Position numbers and translations under genes: made by a program. Below, piece by piece: positions 1-6,590 of a DNA stretch of 11,807 nt; the stretch's first letter is position 1, and every line of letters begins with the position of its first letter. The stretch is from Actinomycetes bacterium. GTDB taxonomy: Bacteria > Actinomycetota > Acidimicrobiia > Acidimicrobiales > Palsa-688. Below the pieces are notes generated by a model, which did not search any database, was not told the DNA's origin, and was given only the letters and a program-made list of their open reading frames with translations. The DNA lies in contig JAKAXN010000112.1 of assembly GCA_021816565.1 (NCBI GenBank), forward strand, positions 1-11,807, in the 5' to 3' direction.

Positions 1-639
1 GATCAGCGCCCGGCCCCGGAGGGGGCCGAGCGGGTAGCGGAGGCAGCTGCGCAATACGTTCCACAAGCTCGGGGACCGGCGCCGCCCGGCCATGGAGGCC
101 CGGAACGGAGGGTGCCCGGGCCGGTCCAGGTCCACCGCCACCGAGACGGTCGGTCCCGGGCTCGACACCCGGATGCGGTACGAGCCGTCGACCGGATAGA
201 ACGGCGATACGTAGAGTTGCTTGCTCACCTGCGCGGACAGCTCCTTCCCGTCTCCGTCGGGTCCCACAGGTAGTTCGTAGGCAACCCGCCCTCCGTATGT
301 GTTGTGCACCTCGGCCACCCCGGCCACCAGCCGGCCGTCCCGGTCGTAGCACCAGTAGACGGAGATGGGGTTGAACACGTAGCCGAACATCCGCAGGTTG
401 GTGAGCACCACGGCCCGGGTGACGTCCAGCCCCCGCTCCCGCAGCGGGGCGACCACGTCGAGATGGTCGGCCGGGTCGAAGCGGGCCAGGTGGCGCAGCG
501 GCCCCGGCAGGCGGGGCGGCCGGTCCAGGTCGAACAGCCACATGGCGCTGCGGTAGCGGAAGGAGTTGCGCACCGGCTCGCTCCGCCGGTGACCGATGGT
601 CACCTCGTACAGAGCCGGGAGGGCGCTCGGGTAGCTCAG
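1..639 (-). CDS. DUF1365 family protein (3' end beyond window)
   Basis: The frame is open from about 639 to the window edge, giving 213 codons, so the C-terminus is missing; family members usually have about 240-270 residues. Diagnostic stretches are LYEVTIGHRR near the N-terminus, GYVFNPISVYWCYD (residues 86-99) and the QLYVSPFYPVDG segment. DUF1365 proteins have no proven reaction. They are typically encoded beside an FAD amine-oxidase-like protein and a cyclopropane-fatty-acid-synthase-like methyltransferase, and the first of these is the preceding gene here. No ATG or GTG lies before the conserved LYEV. I chose CTG at 639 because it lies one base after the oxidoreductase stop, has GGAG seven bases upstream, and keeps the conserved N-terminus. 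GTG at 603 is the alternative and would shorten that N-terminus. The gene is probably translationally coupled to its neighbour and regulated with it. Family assignment is firm; start and function are not. Confidence 0.85.
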   Translation of the reverse strand, partial: MSYPSALPALYEVTIGHRRSEPVRNSFRYRSAMWLFDLDRPPRLPGPLRHLARFDPADHLDVVAPLRERGLDVTRAVVLTNLRMFGYVFNPISVYWCYDRDGRLVAGVAEVHNTYGGRVAYELPVGPDGDGKELSAQVSKQLYVSPFYPVDGSYRIRVSSPGPTVSVAVDLDRPGHPPFRASMAGRRRSPSLWNVLRSCLRYPLGPLRGRALI

Positions 640-640
640 C

Positions 641-1909
641 TCACCACTCCACGCCGAGTGAGGCGGCCGCCTCCACCCCCGAGCGGCATCCGTCCTCGTG
701 GAAGCCCCACCCGTGGTAGGCCCCGGCGAAGGCGATGAGCCCGTCGTTCAGCCCCGGCAGCAGCCGCTGCGCCGCCACCGACGCCGGGGTGTAGATGGGG
801 TGCTCGTAGTCCATGGTCGCCACCACCCGCTCAGTCGCCACCCGGTCGGTGGCGTTGAGGGTCACAACATATGGTTCGGTGGTGGGCAGGCTCTGCAGCC
901 GGTTCATGTCGTAGGAGACGAGCACCTTGTCGCTGCTCGCCGAGCAGGATGGGAGCAGGTAGTTCCACGACGCCCGGGCCCGGGCCCGGCGCGGCAGAAC
1001 CCGGTCGTCGCGGTGCAGCACCGTGCGGTTCGGGGAGTACTCGAACCCGCCGAGGGCCCGGGCCTCGAGGTCGGTGGGGGCGCCCAGCATGCGCAGCGAC
1101 GCCTGCGGGTGGGCGGCCAGGACGGCCCGGTCGAAGACGTCGGTACCGCCCCGGTGGGCCACCTCCACTCCGGCCCGGTCGGCCAGCCGGTGCACCGAGT
1201 GCACCGGGGTCGAGGTCCTCACCGAGTGCAGGCCCTTGGCGATGGCCTCCACGTAGGTGCGCGACCCGCCGGTCACCGAGTACCACTGGTGGGAGCCTCT
1301 GACCGAGAGCATCCCGTGGTTGGCCAGGAACGTGAAGAGGTACCGGGCCGGGTACAGCAGGGCGGTCTGGGGGGCCGAGGACCACACCGCCGACACCACC
1401 GGGGCCATGAAGTGGCTGGTGAAATACCGGGAGTAGCCGCCCGCCTCCAGGAACTGGCCCAGCGTGGTCTCCGAGTCGAGGGTCTCGACCACCCGCCGGG
1501 CGTGGCGGTGGAACCGGTTGATCTCCACCAGCATGCGCAGGAACGCCGGGCGCAGGGCCGAGCGGGGCTCGGCGAACACCCCGCCGAAGCCCCGGGCCCC
1601 GGCGTACTCGAGGCCGCACCCCTCGCAGCGCACCGACATGCTCATGTCGGTCGGCTGGGTGGCGACCCCCAGCTCGGCGAAGAGGCGGATCAGGTTCGGG
1701 TAGGTGGCCCGGTTGTGGACGATGAAGCCGCTGTCCACGTGGACCGGCCGGCCGTCGGGGGCCACCAGCTCGTGGGTGTGGGCGTGGCCGCCCAGACGGT
1801 CGTCGGCCTCGAAGAGGGTCACGTCGAAGCGTCGCTGAAGGATGTGGGCCGCCGTCAGGCCGGCCACGCCCGATCCGATCACCGCAGCCCGGGGCCGCCC
1901 GGTGCTCAT
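641..1909 (-). CDS. FAD-dependent amine-oxidase-like oxidoreductase (COG2907 type)
   Basis: The product is 422 residues. The N-terminus has a Rossmann dinucleotide-binding motif, AVIGSGVAGL (G12, G14, G17), followed by the acidic ribose-binding end FEADDRLGGHAHTH, typical of FAD/NAD(P)-binding amine oxidases and desaturases. The C-terminal AFAGAYHGWGFHEDG stretch is the FAD-contacting end seen in this family. The frame is open to 1966, but ATG 1909 puts the GxGxxG motif close to the start and makes a 4-base ATGA overlap with the upstream regulator gene, so I use it. It lies between the B12 regulator and DUF1365, an arrangement that recurs with cyclopropane-fatty-acid-synthase-like enzymes, so it probably oxidises or desaturates a membrane lipid acyl chain. 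The substrate is inferred from neighbours, not from active-site residues. No signal peptide is seen. Confidence 0.92.
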   Translation of the reverse strand: MSTGRPRAAVIGSGVAGLTAAHILQRRFDVTLFEADDRLGGHAHTHELVAPDGRPVHVDSGFIVHNRATYPNLIRLFAELGVATQPTDMSMSVRCEGCGLEYAGARGFGGVFAEPRSALRPAFLRMLVEINRFHRHARRVVETLDSETTLGQFLEAGGYSRYFTSHFMAPVVSAVWSSAPQTALLYPARYLFTFLANHGMLSVRGSHQWYSVTGGSRTYVEAIAKGLHSVRTSTPVHSVHRLADRAGVEVAHRGGTDVFDRAVLAAHPQASLRMLGAPTDLEARALGGFEYSPNRTVLHRDDRVLPRRARARASWNYLLPSCSASSDKVLVSYDMNRLQSLPTTEPYVVTLNATDRVATERVVATMDYEHPIYTPASVAAQRLLPGLNDGLIAFAGAYHGWGFHEDGCRSGVEAAASLGVEW

Positions 1910-2778
1910 CGGGCCCCGGCCAGGGTGGTGATCAGCTCGAGCGCCCCGGTCGCGTCCCGGGCCCACCCGTCGGCGCCGGCCGCCCGGGCCGCCGCCTCCG
2001 AGCCGACGGCCGGGCCGCCGAGGACGATGGGCATGTCGCCTACCCGCTCCCGCAGGGCGGCGATGACCCCGGCCGCCCGCTCGGCCGAGGCCGCGGTGCT
2101 GGCGCTCAGGCCGATGGCGCTCAGCTGCGGGGTGGCGGCGGCGAACGGCACCAGCGTCGCCACCGGAACGTCCGCACCCAGATGGACCACTTCGAAACCT
2201 CCTGCTCGCAGCATGTCGGCCACCATCATCAACGGGATGACGTGGCTGTCGCCCTCGACGCCGGCCAGGAGGACCTGACCGGGCCGTCGCCTACCCCTTC
2301 TTCGGAACAGGGGGCCCAGCCGGCCGACAATTCCCAGGGCCAGGGCCGTGGCCCGGTGCTCCTCGGCCACCGACAACCGCCCGGACTCCCACCCCTCGCC
2401 GAGGGACCGCAGGGCCGGGGCCAGGATCTCGGTGTACACGGTGGCCGGGGCGCCGGCGAGCAGGGCGCCCTCGACGATGGACCAGGCCCCGTTGACGTCG
2501 CCCGCCACCAGCCGGTCCGCCAGCCTCCCGCTGACGCTGTCGGCGTCGTCGGCGCCCCCCCGGTGGTCCGCCCGGGCCGCCGCCGGGGGGTCACCGGTGC
2601 CCCGGGCCCGCCGGGCGCCGCCTCGCAGCGGCTCCAGGTCCTCGGGGCGGATGTGCCAGCGCCCGTCCCGGTGCTCGGCCGGCAGCCGGCCCAACCGCAC
2701 GTAGCGGTAGACGGTCATGTAGTGCACCCCGAGGCGCCCGGCTGCCTCCTCGATGCTCAGTTCCCCAGCCGCGTTCAC
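1906..2778 (-). CDS. Cobalamin-binding transcriptional regulator, CarH/LitR-like photoreceptor
   Basis: The product is 290 residues. Residues 7-52 form a small helix-turn-helix (LSIEEAAGRLGVHYMTVYRY, then GRWHIRPEDL) resembling excisionase/BldC-type HTH_17 more than a classical MerR winged helix. A linker rich in Arg, Ala and Gly follows to about 80. Residues 82-158 are a B12-binding cap helical domain containing W130-x9-E140-H141, the signature that covers the upper face of adenosylcobalamin in CarH/LitR. Residues 167-288 are a Rossmann-like B12-binding domain with D177-S-H179, where H179 is the expected lower axial ligand, then HLGADVP, GLSAST and VLGGPAV. CarH-type proteins repress in the dark and release DNA when light breaks the cobalt-carbon bond. 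The photolyase encoded divergently fits such a role. The start is GTG with no clear Shine-Dalgarno; the gene overlaps the oxidoreductase by 4 bases. Light sensing is inferred from motif and context. Confidence 0.9.
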   Translation of the reverse strand: MNAAGELSIEEAAGRLGVHYMTVYRYVRLGRLPAEHRDGRWHIRPEDLEPLRGGARRARGTGDPPAAARADHRGGADDADSVSGRLADRLVAGDVNGAWSIVEGALLAGAPATVYTEILAPALRSLGEGWESGRLSVAEEHRATALALGIVGRLGPLFRRRGRRRPGQVLLAGVEGDSHVIPLMMVADMLRAGGFEVVHLGADVPVATLVPFAAATPQLSAIGLSASTAASAERAAGVIAALRERVGDMPIVLGGPAVGSEAAARAAGADGWARDATGALELITTLAGAR

Positions 2779-2802
2779 ACCCGGGTAGTTTAGTGCTAAA
2801 AT
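2774..2802 (+). promoter_or_regulatory. Photolyase promoter
   Basis: The -35 TTCACA (2774-2779) and -10 TAAAAT (2797-2802) are separated by exactly 17 bases, and each matches 5 of 6 positions of the housekeeping consensus. The predicted transcript starts near 2809, only about 3 bases before the photolyase ATG, so the mRNA would be nearly leaderless. The -35 overlaps the first codons of the divergent regulator gene. The gap is AT-rich in a strongly GC-rich window, which supports a regulatory role. Confidence 0.65.
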
Positions 2803-2803
2803 A
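2786..2803. promoter_or_regulatory. Candidate operator palindrome in the divergent intergenic region
   Basis: TTTAG (2789-2793), a TG spacer, and CTAAA (2796-2800) form a perfect inverted repeat. Two more pairs (TA with TA) lie beyond one mismatch, giving an 18-base near-palindrome. It covers the -10 of the photolyase promoter and lies 8-25 bases upstream of the regulator start, so a dimeric regulator bound here could repress the photolyase and its own operon together. Binding by the neighbouring B12 regulator is an inference. Confidence 0.5.
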
Positions 2804-2811
2804 AGTTGTTT

Positions 2812-4206
2812 ATGGCCCCGTCCGTAAGCGCCTCAGCGACGACGGCCGTGATGTGGTTCCGGCGGGACCTGCGCCTCTCCGACCACCCGGCCCTGTCGTC
2901 GGCGCTGTCCGAGTTCGACCGGGTGGTCCCGCTGTTCGTTTGGGACCCCGCCCTGCTCGGCCCGTGCGGGCCACCCCGCCTGGCCTTCCTTTCCGGCTGC
3001 GTGTCGGAGCTGGACCGGTCCCTCGACGGCCGGCTGGTCGTGCGCCACGGCCGGCCGGCCGAGGTGGTGCCCGAGGTGGCGGCCCGCTGCGGGGCCCGGG
3101 CGGTGTTCATCACCGGCGACTTCGGTCCCTACGGGTCGTCGCGCGACGACGAGGTGGCCGCCCGGCTGGACGGCGACGGGGTGGCGCTGCGGGTCGCCGA
3201 CTCCCCCTACGCCGTGCCCCCCGGGGTGCTGGAGACCGGGTCGGGAACCCCGTTCCAGGTGTTCACCCCCTTCTCGAAGGCGTGGCGGAGCCACGGCTGG
3301 GCCGAGCCGGCCCGCCGCCACCGGCTGGACCGGATCGACTCCGCCGGTCTGGGGTGCGAGGGCGCCCCGCACCGCCCCGGGCTCGGGGCCGACCTGCCCG
3401 AGCCGGGGGAGGAGGCGGCGCACCGCCAGCTGGACCGCTTCCTGCGCTCCGGCGCCGACGGCTACGGCACGGAGCGGGACCGCCCCGACCTGGACTCCAC
3501 CTCCCGCTTGTCGGCCTACCTGCGCTTCGGGTGCCTGCACCCCCGCCAGATCCTGGCCCGCCTGGACCGGCACAAGCCCTCCCACCGCACCTATGAGAGC
3601 GAGCTGTGCTGGCGGGAGTTCTACGCCGACGTGCTGTACCACCGGCCCGACGCGGCCCGCCGCAGCTACCGGCCGGAGTGGCGCTCGTTCCAGGTGGACG
3701 GGGGCGCCCGGGCCGACGAGCGGTTCGAGGCCTGGGCCCGGGGCCGCACGGGGTACCCCATCGTCGACGCCGGGATGCGCCAGCTGCTGGGCGAGGGGTT
3801 CATGCACAACCGGGTCCGCATGATCGTGGCCAGCTTCCTGGTCAAGGATCTGCACGTGGACTGGAGCCGGGGTGCCCGGTGGTTCATGCGTCACCTGGTG
3901 GACGGAGACCTGGCGTCCAACCAGCTCAACTGGCAGTGGGTGGCCGGTTCGGGAACCGACGCCGCCCCCTTTTTCCGCGTGTTCAACCCGGTCAGCCAGG
4001 GTCGCAAGTTCGACCCCGACGGCGACTACGTGCGGCGGTGGGTGCCCGAGCTGGCCCACCTGGGGCCGGCCCACATCCACGAGCCGTGGAAGGCCGACCG
4101 GTCGCTGTTCGACGCCGGAAGCTCCGGCTACCCCGACCCGATCGTGGACCACGGAGCCGAGCGGGAGGAGGCTCTGGCCCGCTACCACCGTCTGCGCCGG
4201 TCCTGA
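2812..4206 (+). CDS. phrB: Class I deoxyribodipyrimidine photolyase / cryptochrome family
   Basis: The product is 464 residues, the normal length for class I CPD photolyases, which use FADH- and light to split cyclobutane pyrimidine dimers. Residues 12-130 are the antenna-binding domain (VMWFRRDLRLSDHPAL). The FAD domain carries TSRLSAYLRFGCLHP (230-244), CWREFYADVLYH (266-277), GRTGYPIVDAGMRQL (311-325), MHNRVRMIVASFLVKD (331-346), DGDLASNQLNWQWVAGSGTD (364-383) and FRVFNPVSQGRKFD (388-401). The Asn and Met of the NRxRM active-site motif are present, and W374/W376 match the NWQW pair. ATG 2812 is preferred over TTG 2806 and ATG 2851: it lies just after the predicted transcription start and the extra N-terminus is harmless. 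Light induction through the divergent B12 regulator is likely. Deviations: F330 replaces the usual Trp before MHNR, and the distal Trp of the electron-transfer triad is not obvious. Confidence 0.93.
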   Translation: MAPSVSASATTAVMWFRRDLRLSDHPALSSALSEFDRVVPLFVWDPALLGPCGPPRLAFLSGCVSELDRSLDGRLVVRHGRPAEVVPEVAARCGARAVFITGDFGPYGSSRDDEVAARLDGDGVALRVADSPYAVPPGVLETGSGTPFQVFTPFSKAWRSHGWAEPARRHRLDRIDSAGLGCEGAPHRPGLGADLPEPGEEAAHRQLDRFLRSGADGYGTERDRPDLDSTSRLSAYLRFGCLHPRQILARLDRHKPSHRTYESELCWREFYADVLYHRPDAARRSYRPEWRSFQVDGGARADERFEAWARGRTGYPIVDAGMRQLLGEGFMHNRVRMIVASFLVKDLHVDWSRGARWFMRHLVDGDLASNQLNWQWVAGSGTDAAPFFRVFNPVSQGRKFDPDGDYVRRWVPELAHLGPAHIHEPWKADRSLFDAGSSGYPDPIVDHGAEREEALARYHRLRRS

Positions 4207-4242
4207 CCGGGGTTCCGGGGGAAAAAGGCGACCGCCTCCACC

Positions 4243-4248
4243 TAAGTT
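4243..4248 (+). promoter_or_regulatory. Possible -10 box of the CoA transferase gene
   Basis: TAAGTT fits the TAnnnT form of actinobacterial -10 boxes and ends 9 bases before the ATG, the same spacing as at the photolyase promoter. No -35 is recognisable and no Shine-Dalgarno precedes the ATG, so a nearly leaderless transcript is possible. Read-through from the photolyase, 51 bases upstream, cannot be excluded. Confidence 0.3.
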
Positions 4249-4257
4249 GACCTGCCC

Positions 4258-5436
4258 ATGGGAGCGCTGGACGGGCTGAAGGTGATCGAGGCGGGCCTGC
4301 TGGTGCAGGGCCCTCAAGCGGCGGCCACCCTCGGCGACTGGGGGGCGGAGGTCGTCAAGGTCGAGCTGCCCGGCTTCGGGGACCAGAGCCGGTGGCTGCC
4401 GGTGGCGGCCGACGACCGTCGATCCGCCTACTTCATCGGGTGCAACCGGGGTAAGCGCAGCCTGACCCTGGATCTGCGCCGGCCGTCGGGCAAGGAGGCG
4501 TTCCTCCGCCTGGCTACCCGGGCCGACGTGGTCATCACCAACTTCAAGCCGGGCACCATGGAGGAGTGGGGTCTCGGCTACGAGGTCCTGTCCGGTGTCA
4601 ACCCGGGAATCGTCTACGCCGCCGGGTCGACCTTCGGGCCGGTGGGGGCCGACGCCGCCCGGGAGGGGGCGGACCTGGCCGGCCAGGCGGCCGGCGGGCT
4701 GGTGGCCACCACGGGGGCCGACGGGCAGGACCCCACGCCGGTCGGGGCCACCATCGCCGACCACATCGCCTCCCAGAACCTGGTCTCGGGGATCCTGGCC
4801 GCGCTGCTGGCCCGGGGCCGGACCGGCCGGGGCCAGCGGGTGGACACCTCGCTGCTCGGGGGCCAGATCTGGGCCCAGGCCAGCGAGTACACCGCGTTCC
4901 TGCTCACGGGCCGCAACCCCGGCCGGGCGAACCGGGGCAATTCACTCATTCCGGGCCTGTACACGCTGCTGCCGACCGCCGACGGCTGGCTGGCCATCGT
5001 CGGGGTCACCGGGGCGGCCCGTCCCCGGTTCTTCGCGCTGGTCGGCCGACCGGAGCTGACCGAGCGGTTCTCCCATCCGTTCTACAGCGAGCAGGACAAG
5101 GCGGAGCTCTACCGGGAGCTGGCACCGGCCATGACCACCCGGACCACCTCCGAGTGGTGCCGGCTGCTGGCCGAGGCCGGGATCCGTCACGCCCCGGTGC
5201 GGGGCTACTCCGAGGTGGCGGCCGACCCGGGGGTGTGGGACAACGGGTACCTGGCCCGGGTGGACACCCCAGACGGGCCGGCCGACGTGGTGGCCTCCCC
5301 GGTGCGCTTCAGCGATACCCCCGCCCGTAGCGGCGCCACGGCCCCGGAGCTGGGCCAGCACACCGAGGAGGTCCTCCTCGAGCTGGGCTACAGCTGGGAT
5401 GACATCTCCCGGATGTCCGCCGAAGGGGCGATCTGA
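4258..5436 (+). CDS. CaiB/BaiF family (family III) CoA transferase
   Basis: The product is 392 residues, typical of family III CoA transferases, which move CoA between acyl groups through an aspartyl-CoA thioester intermediate. Family hallmarks in order are LDGLKVIEAG (4-13), LGDWGAEVVKVE (25-36), NRGKRSLTLDL (63-73), ADVVITNFKPGTMEEWGLGY (89-108) and the segment around D139 in REGADLAGQAAGGL, where D139 aligns with the catalytic Asp. Later, RTGRGQRVDTSLLGG is the usual dimer-interlocking segment, and the C-terminal part with PVRFSDTP is complete. The substrate cannot be told from sequence; relatives act on carnitine, formyl/oxalyl, bile-acid, 2-methylacyl and aromatic acyl-CoAs. It follows the photolyase by 51 bases on the same strand, but nothing links the functions. 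The start is fixed by the conserved LDGLKV just after the ATG. Confidence 0.93.
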   Translation: MGALDGLKVIEAGLLVQGPQAAATLGDWGAEVVKVELPGFGDQSRWLPVAADDRRSAYFIGCNRGKRSLTLDLRRPSGKEAFLRLATRADVVITNFKPGTMEEWGLGYEVLSGVNPGIVYAAGSTFGPVGADAAREGADLAGQAAGGLVATTGADGQDPTPVGATIADHIASQNLVSGILAALLARGRTGRGQRVDTSLLGGQIWAQASEYTAFLLTGRNPGRANRGNSLIPGLYTLLPTADGWLAIVGVTGAARPRFFALVGRPELTERFSHPFYSEQDKAELYRELAPAMTTRTTSEWCRLLAEAGIRHAPVRGYSEVAADPGVWDNGYLARVDTPDGPADVVASPVRFSDTPARSGATAPELGQHTEEVLLELGYSWDDISRMSAEGAI

Positions 5437-5447
5437 CCCTGAAAACA

Positions 5448-5477
5448 CCAGTGGCGCCCCCGAAGGGGCGCCACTGG
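5448..5477 (+). terminator. Perfect 13-bp hairpin after the CoA transferase gene
   Basis: CCAGTGGCGCCCC (5448-5460), a CGAA tetraloop, and GGGGCGCCACTGG (5465-5477) form a perfect GC-rich stem beginning 12 bases after the stop codon. No T tract follows, so it may be an actinobacterial T-less terminator or an mRNA-stabilising hairpin. The loop and right arm repeat an 11-base sequence from the last codons of the preceding gene. Confidence 0.5.
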
Positions 5478-5554
5478 CGGAGCGGCCCAAGCGGCGGATC
5501 TCGGAACCGCTCTCCTGGAGTAGGTGGCGGGTTCCCACTCCAGGTGCCTAACCA
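5470..5554 (+). other. tRNA-like (class II, Ser-like) sequence, non-canonical
   Basis: The stretch contains a block that resembles the D arm and anticodon arm of actinobacterial tRNA-Ser: GAGCGGCCCAAG (5480-5491), then GCGG-ATCTCGGAA-CCGC (5494-5510). A longer arm region and a GGTTC-like stretch (5530-5534) follow, then GGTGCC (5543-5548), which could pair with GGCGCC (5467-5472). The anticodon loop, T loop and 3' end are all off-consensus: there is no TTCRA loop, and the candidate anticodon reads CGG only after shifting the stem. A separate inverted repeat, CTGGAGT (5515-5521) with ACTCCAG (5536-5542), gives another fold. It could be a tRNA remnant or an unrelated structured RNA. No protein-coding gene is seen from 5437 to the slipin start. 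Confidence 0.25.
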
Positions 5555-5690
5555 TACTCCGGCCGGTCAGCTAAATATCAAGCCGGCCGGGTTGGTTTTC
5601 TGTCTTCATGCCCCTCTGCATCGCCAATGACAGAACTTTACACCAAATCGGGGAAGCCCGGCGTTGCTTTGGTCACTTCCTCCGGAACGG

Positions 5691-5702
5691 CCGTCCGGAC
5701 GG
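5691..5702. repeat. 12-bp perfect palindrome upstream of the slipin gene
   Basis: CCGTCCGGACGG is its own reverse complement and ends 22 bases before the chosen ATG. It could be an operator, but short GC palindromes are common at this base composition. Confidence 0.25.
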
Positions 5703-5724
5703 GGGGCGTGCGCCGGCCGGGCGG

Positions 5725-6579
5725 ATGGGCGATACTCCCGGTGTGGACTTGTTGGCCTATGCGAGCGGCGGCGGGGCCGGTCCCTCGGTGGGGGCCATCG
5801 TGGTCGTCGCGGTGGTTGTGCTGGTCGTCCTGTTGGTGTTGGCTCGTAGTGTGTTCGTAGTCATACCGGAGTACCAGCGGGCGGTGTTCTTCCGGTTCGG
5901 CCGGGTCATCGGCGAGGCGCGCGGTCCGGGGTTGATCTTCAAGATCCCCCTGGTCGACAAGGTGGTGAAGGTCAACCTGAGGGTCGAGGTGGTCGACATC
6001 CCCTCCCAGTCGGTGATCACCCAGGACAATGTGACCATCGCCGTCGACGCCGTCGTCTACTTCCAGGTGGTGGACCCGGTGCGGGCCGTGATCGGGGTGG
6101 ACAACTTCCGCTTCGCCAGCCAGCGCATCGCCATGACCAGTCTCCGGTCCATCATCGGCCGCTACGAGCTCGACAGCCTTCTGGCCCACCGGGAGGACGT
6201 CAATCTCGAGCTGCGGGCCACCATCGCCCGCAGCACCGCCGAGTGGGGGGTCGAGGTCCGCCAGGTCGAGATCCGCGACGTCACCCTGCCCCCGGAGCTG
6301 CTCCGGGCTATGGCCCGCCAGGCCGAGGCCGAGCGGGAGAGGCGGGCCAAGGTCATCGCGGCCAGCGGGGAGCTGCAGGCCTCCAACGAGCTGGCGGAGG
6401 CCGCCGACAAGCTGACCGCCAGCCCCGGGGCTCTCCAGCTGCGGACCCTCCAGACCCTGGCCGAGGTGGCCACCGAGAAGAACTCCACCCTGGTGTTCCC
6501 CATCCCGGTGGAGCTGCTGTCGATGTTCCGGACCTCCGAGCCGCACGTGCAGACCCACATCGACGGTTCCGCCTCCTGA
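5725..6579 (+). CDS. SPFH/stomatin family membrane protein (slipin)
   Basis: The product is 284 residues from ATG 5725. One N-terminal hydrophobic segment (about 22-40, nearly all Val, Leu and Ala) is followed at once by the stomatin signature VFVVIPEYQRAVFFRFGRV (43-61). The SPFH domain continues through GLIFKIPLVDKVVKVNLR (69-86), TQDNVTIAVDAVVYFQV (99-115) and WGVEVRQVEIRDVTLP (174-189), then a charged helical region RQAEAERERRAKVIAASGELQAS (198-220) and the family ending NSTLVFPIPVELL (253-265). Slipins are anchored in the cytoplasmic membrane and oligomerise into scaffolds linked to membrane order and protease control; no catalysis is expected. The partner NfeD gene usually found beside slipins is absent here. 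The frame is open from ATG 5608, but the extra residues are not family-like. GTG 5743 is also possible, with a GATACT -10-like box 6 bases upstream. Confidence 0.9.
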   Translation: MGDTPGVDLLAYASGGGAGPSVGAIVVVAVVVLVVLLVLARSVFVVIPEYQRAVFFRFGRVIGEARGPGLIFKIPLVDKVVKVNLRVEVVDIPSQSVITQDNVTIAVDAVVYFQVVDPVRAVIGVDNFRFASQRIAMTSLRSIIGRYELDSLLAHREDVNLELRATIARSTAEWGVEVRQVEIRDVTLPPELLRAMARQAEAERERRAKVIAASGELQASNELAEAADKLTASPGALQLRTLQTLAEVATEKNSTLVFPIPVELLSMFRTSEPHVQTHIDGSAS

Positions 6580-6590
6580 TTTTCCGCTTC

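Noticed and set aside
698..2278. Open frame on the plus strand (526 codons) opposite the oxidoreductase and regulator
   Set aside because: It has shadow composition and spans two genes with clear family motifs on the other strand.
2833..4764. Long open frame on the minus strand (643 codons) opposite the photolyase and CoA transferase
   Set aside because: It runs antisense through two well-recognised genes, and its translation is Gly/Pro/Val/His/Arg-rich low-complexity sequence. This is the usual result of high third-position GC.
5608..5724. Upstream extension of the slipin reading frame from ATG 5608
   Set aside because: The 39 extra residues do not resemble the N-terminus of slipins, which begin just before the hydrophobic segment.
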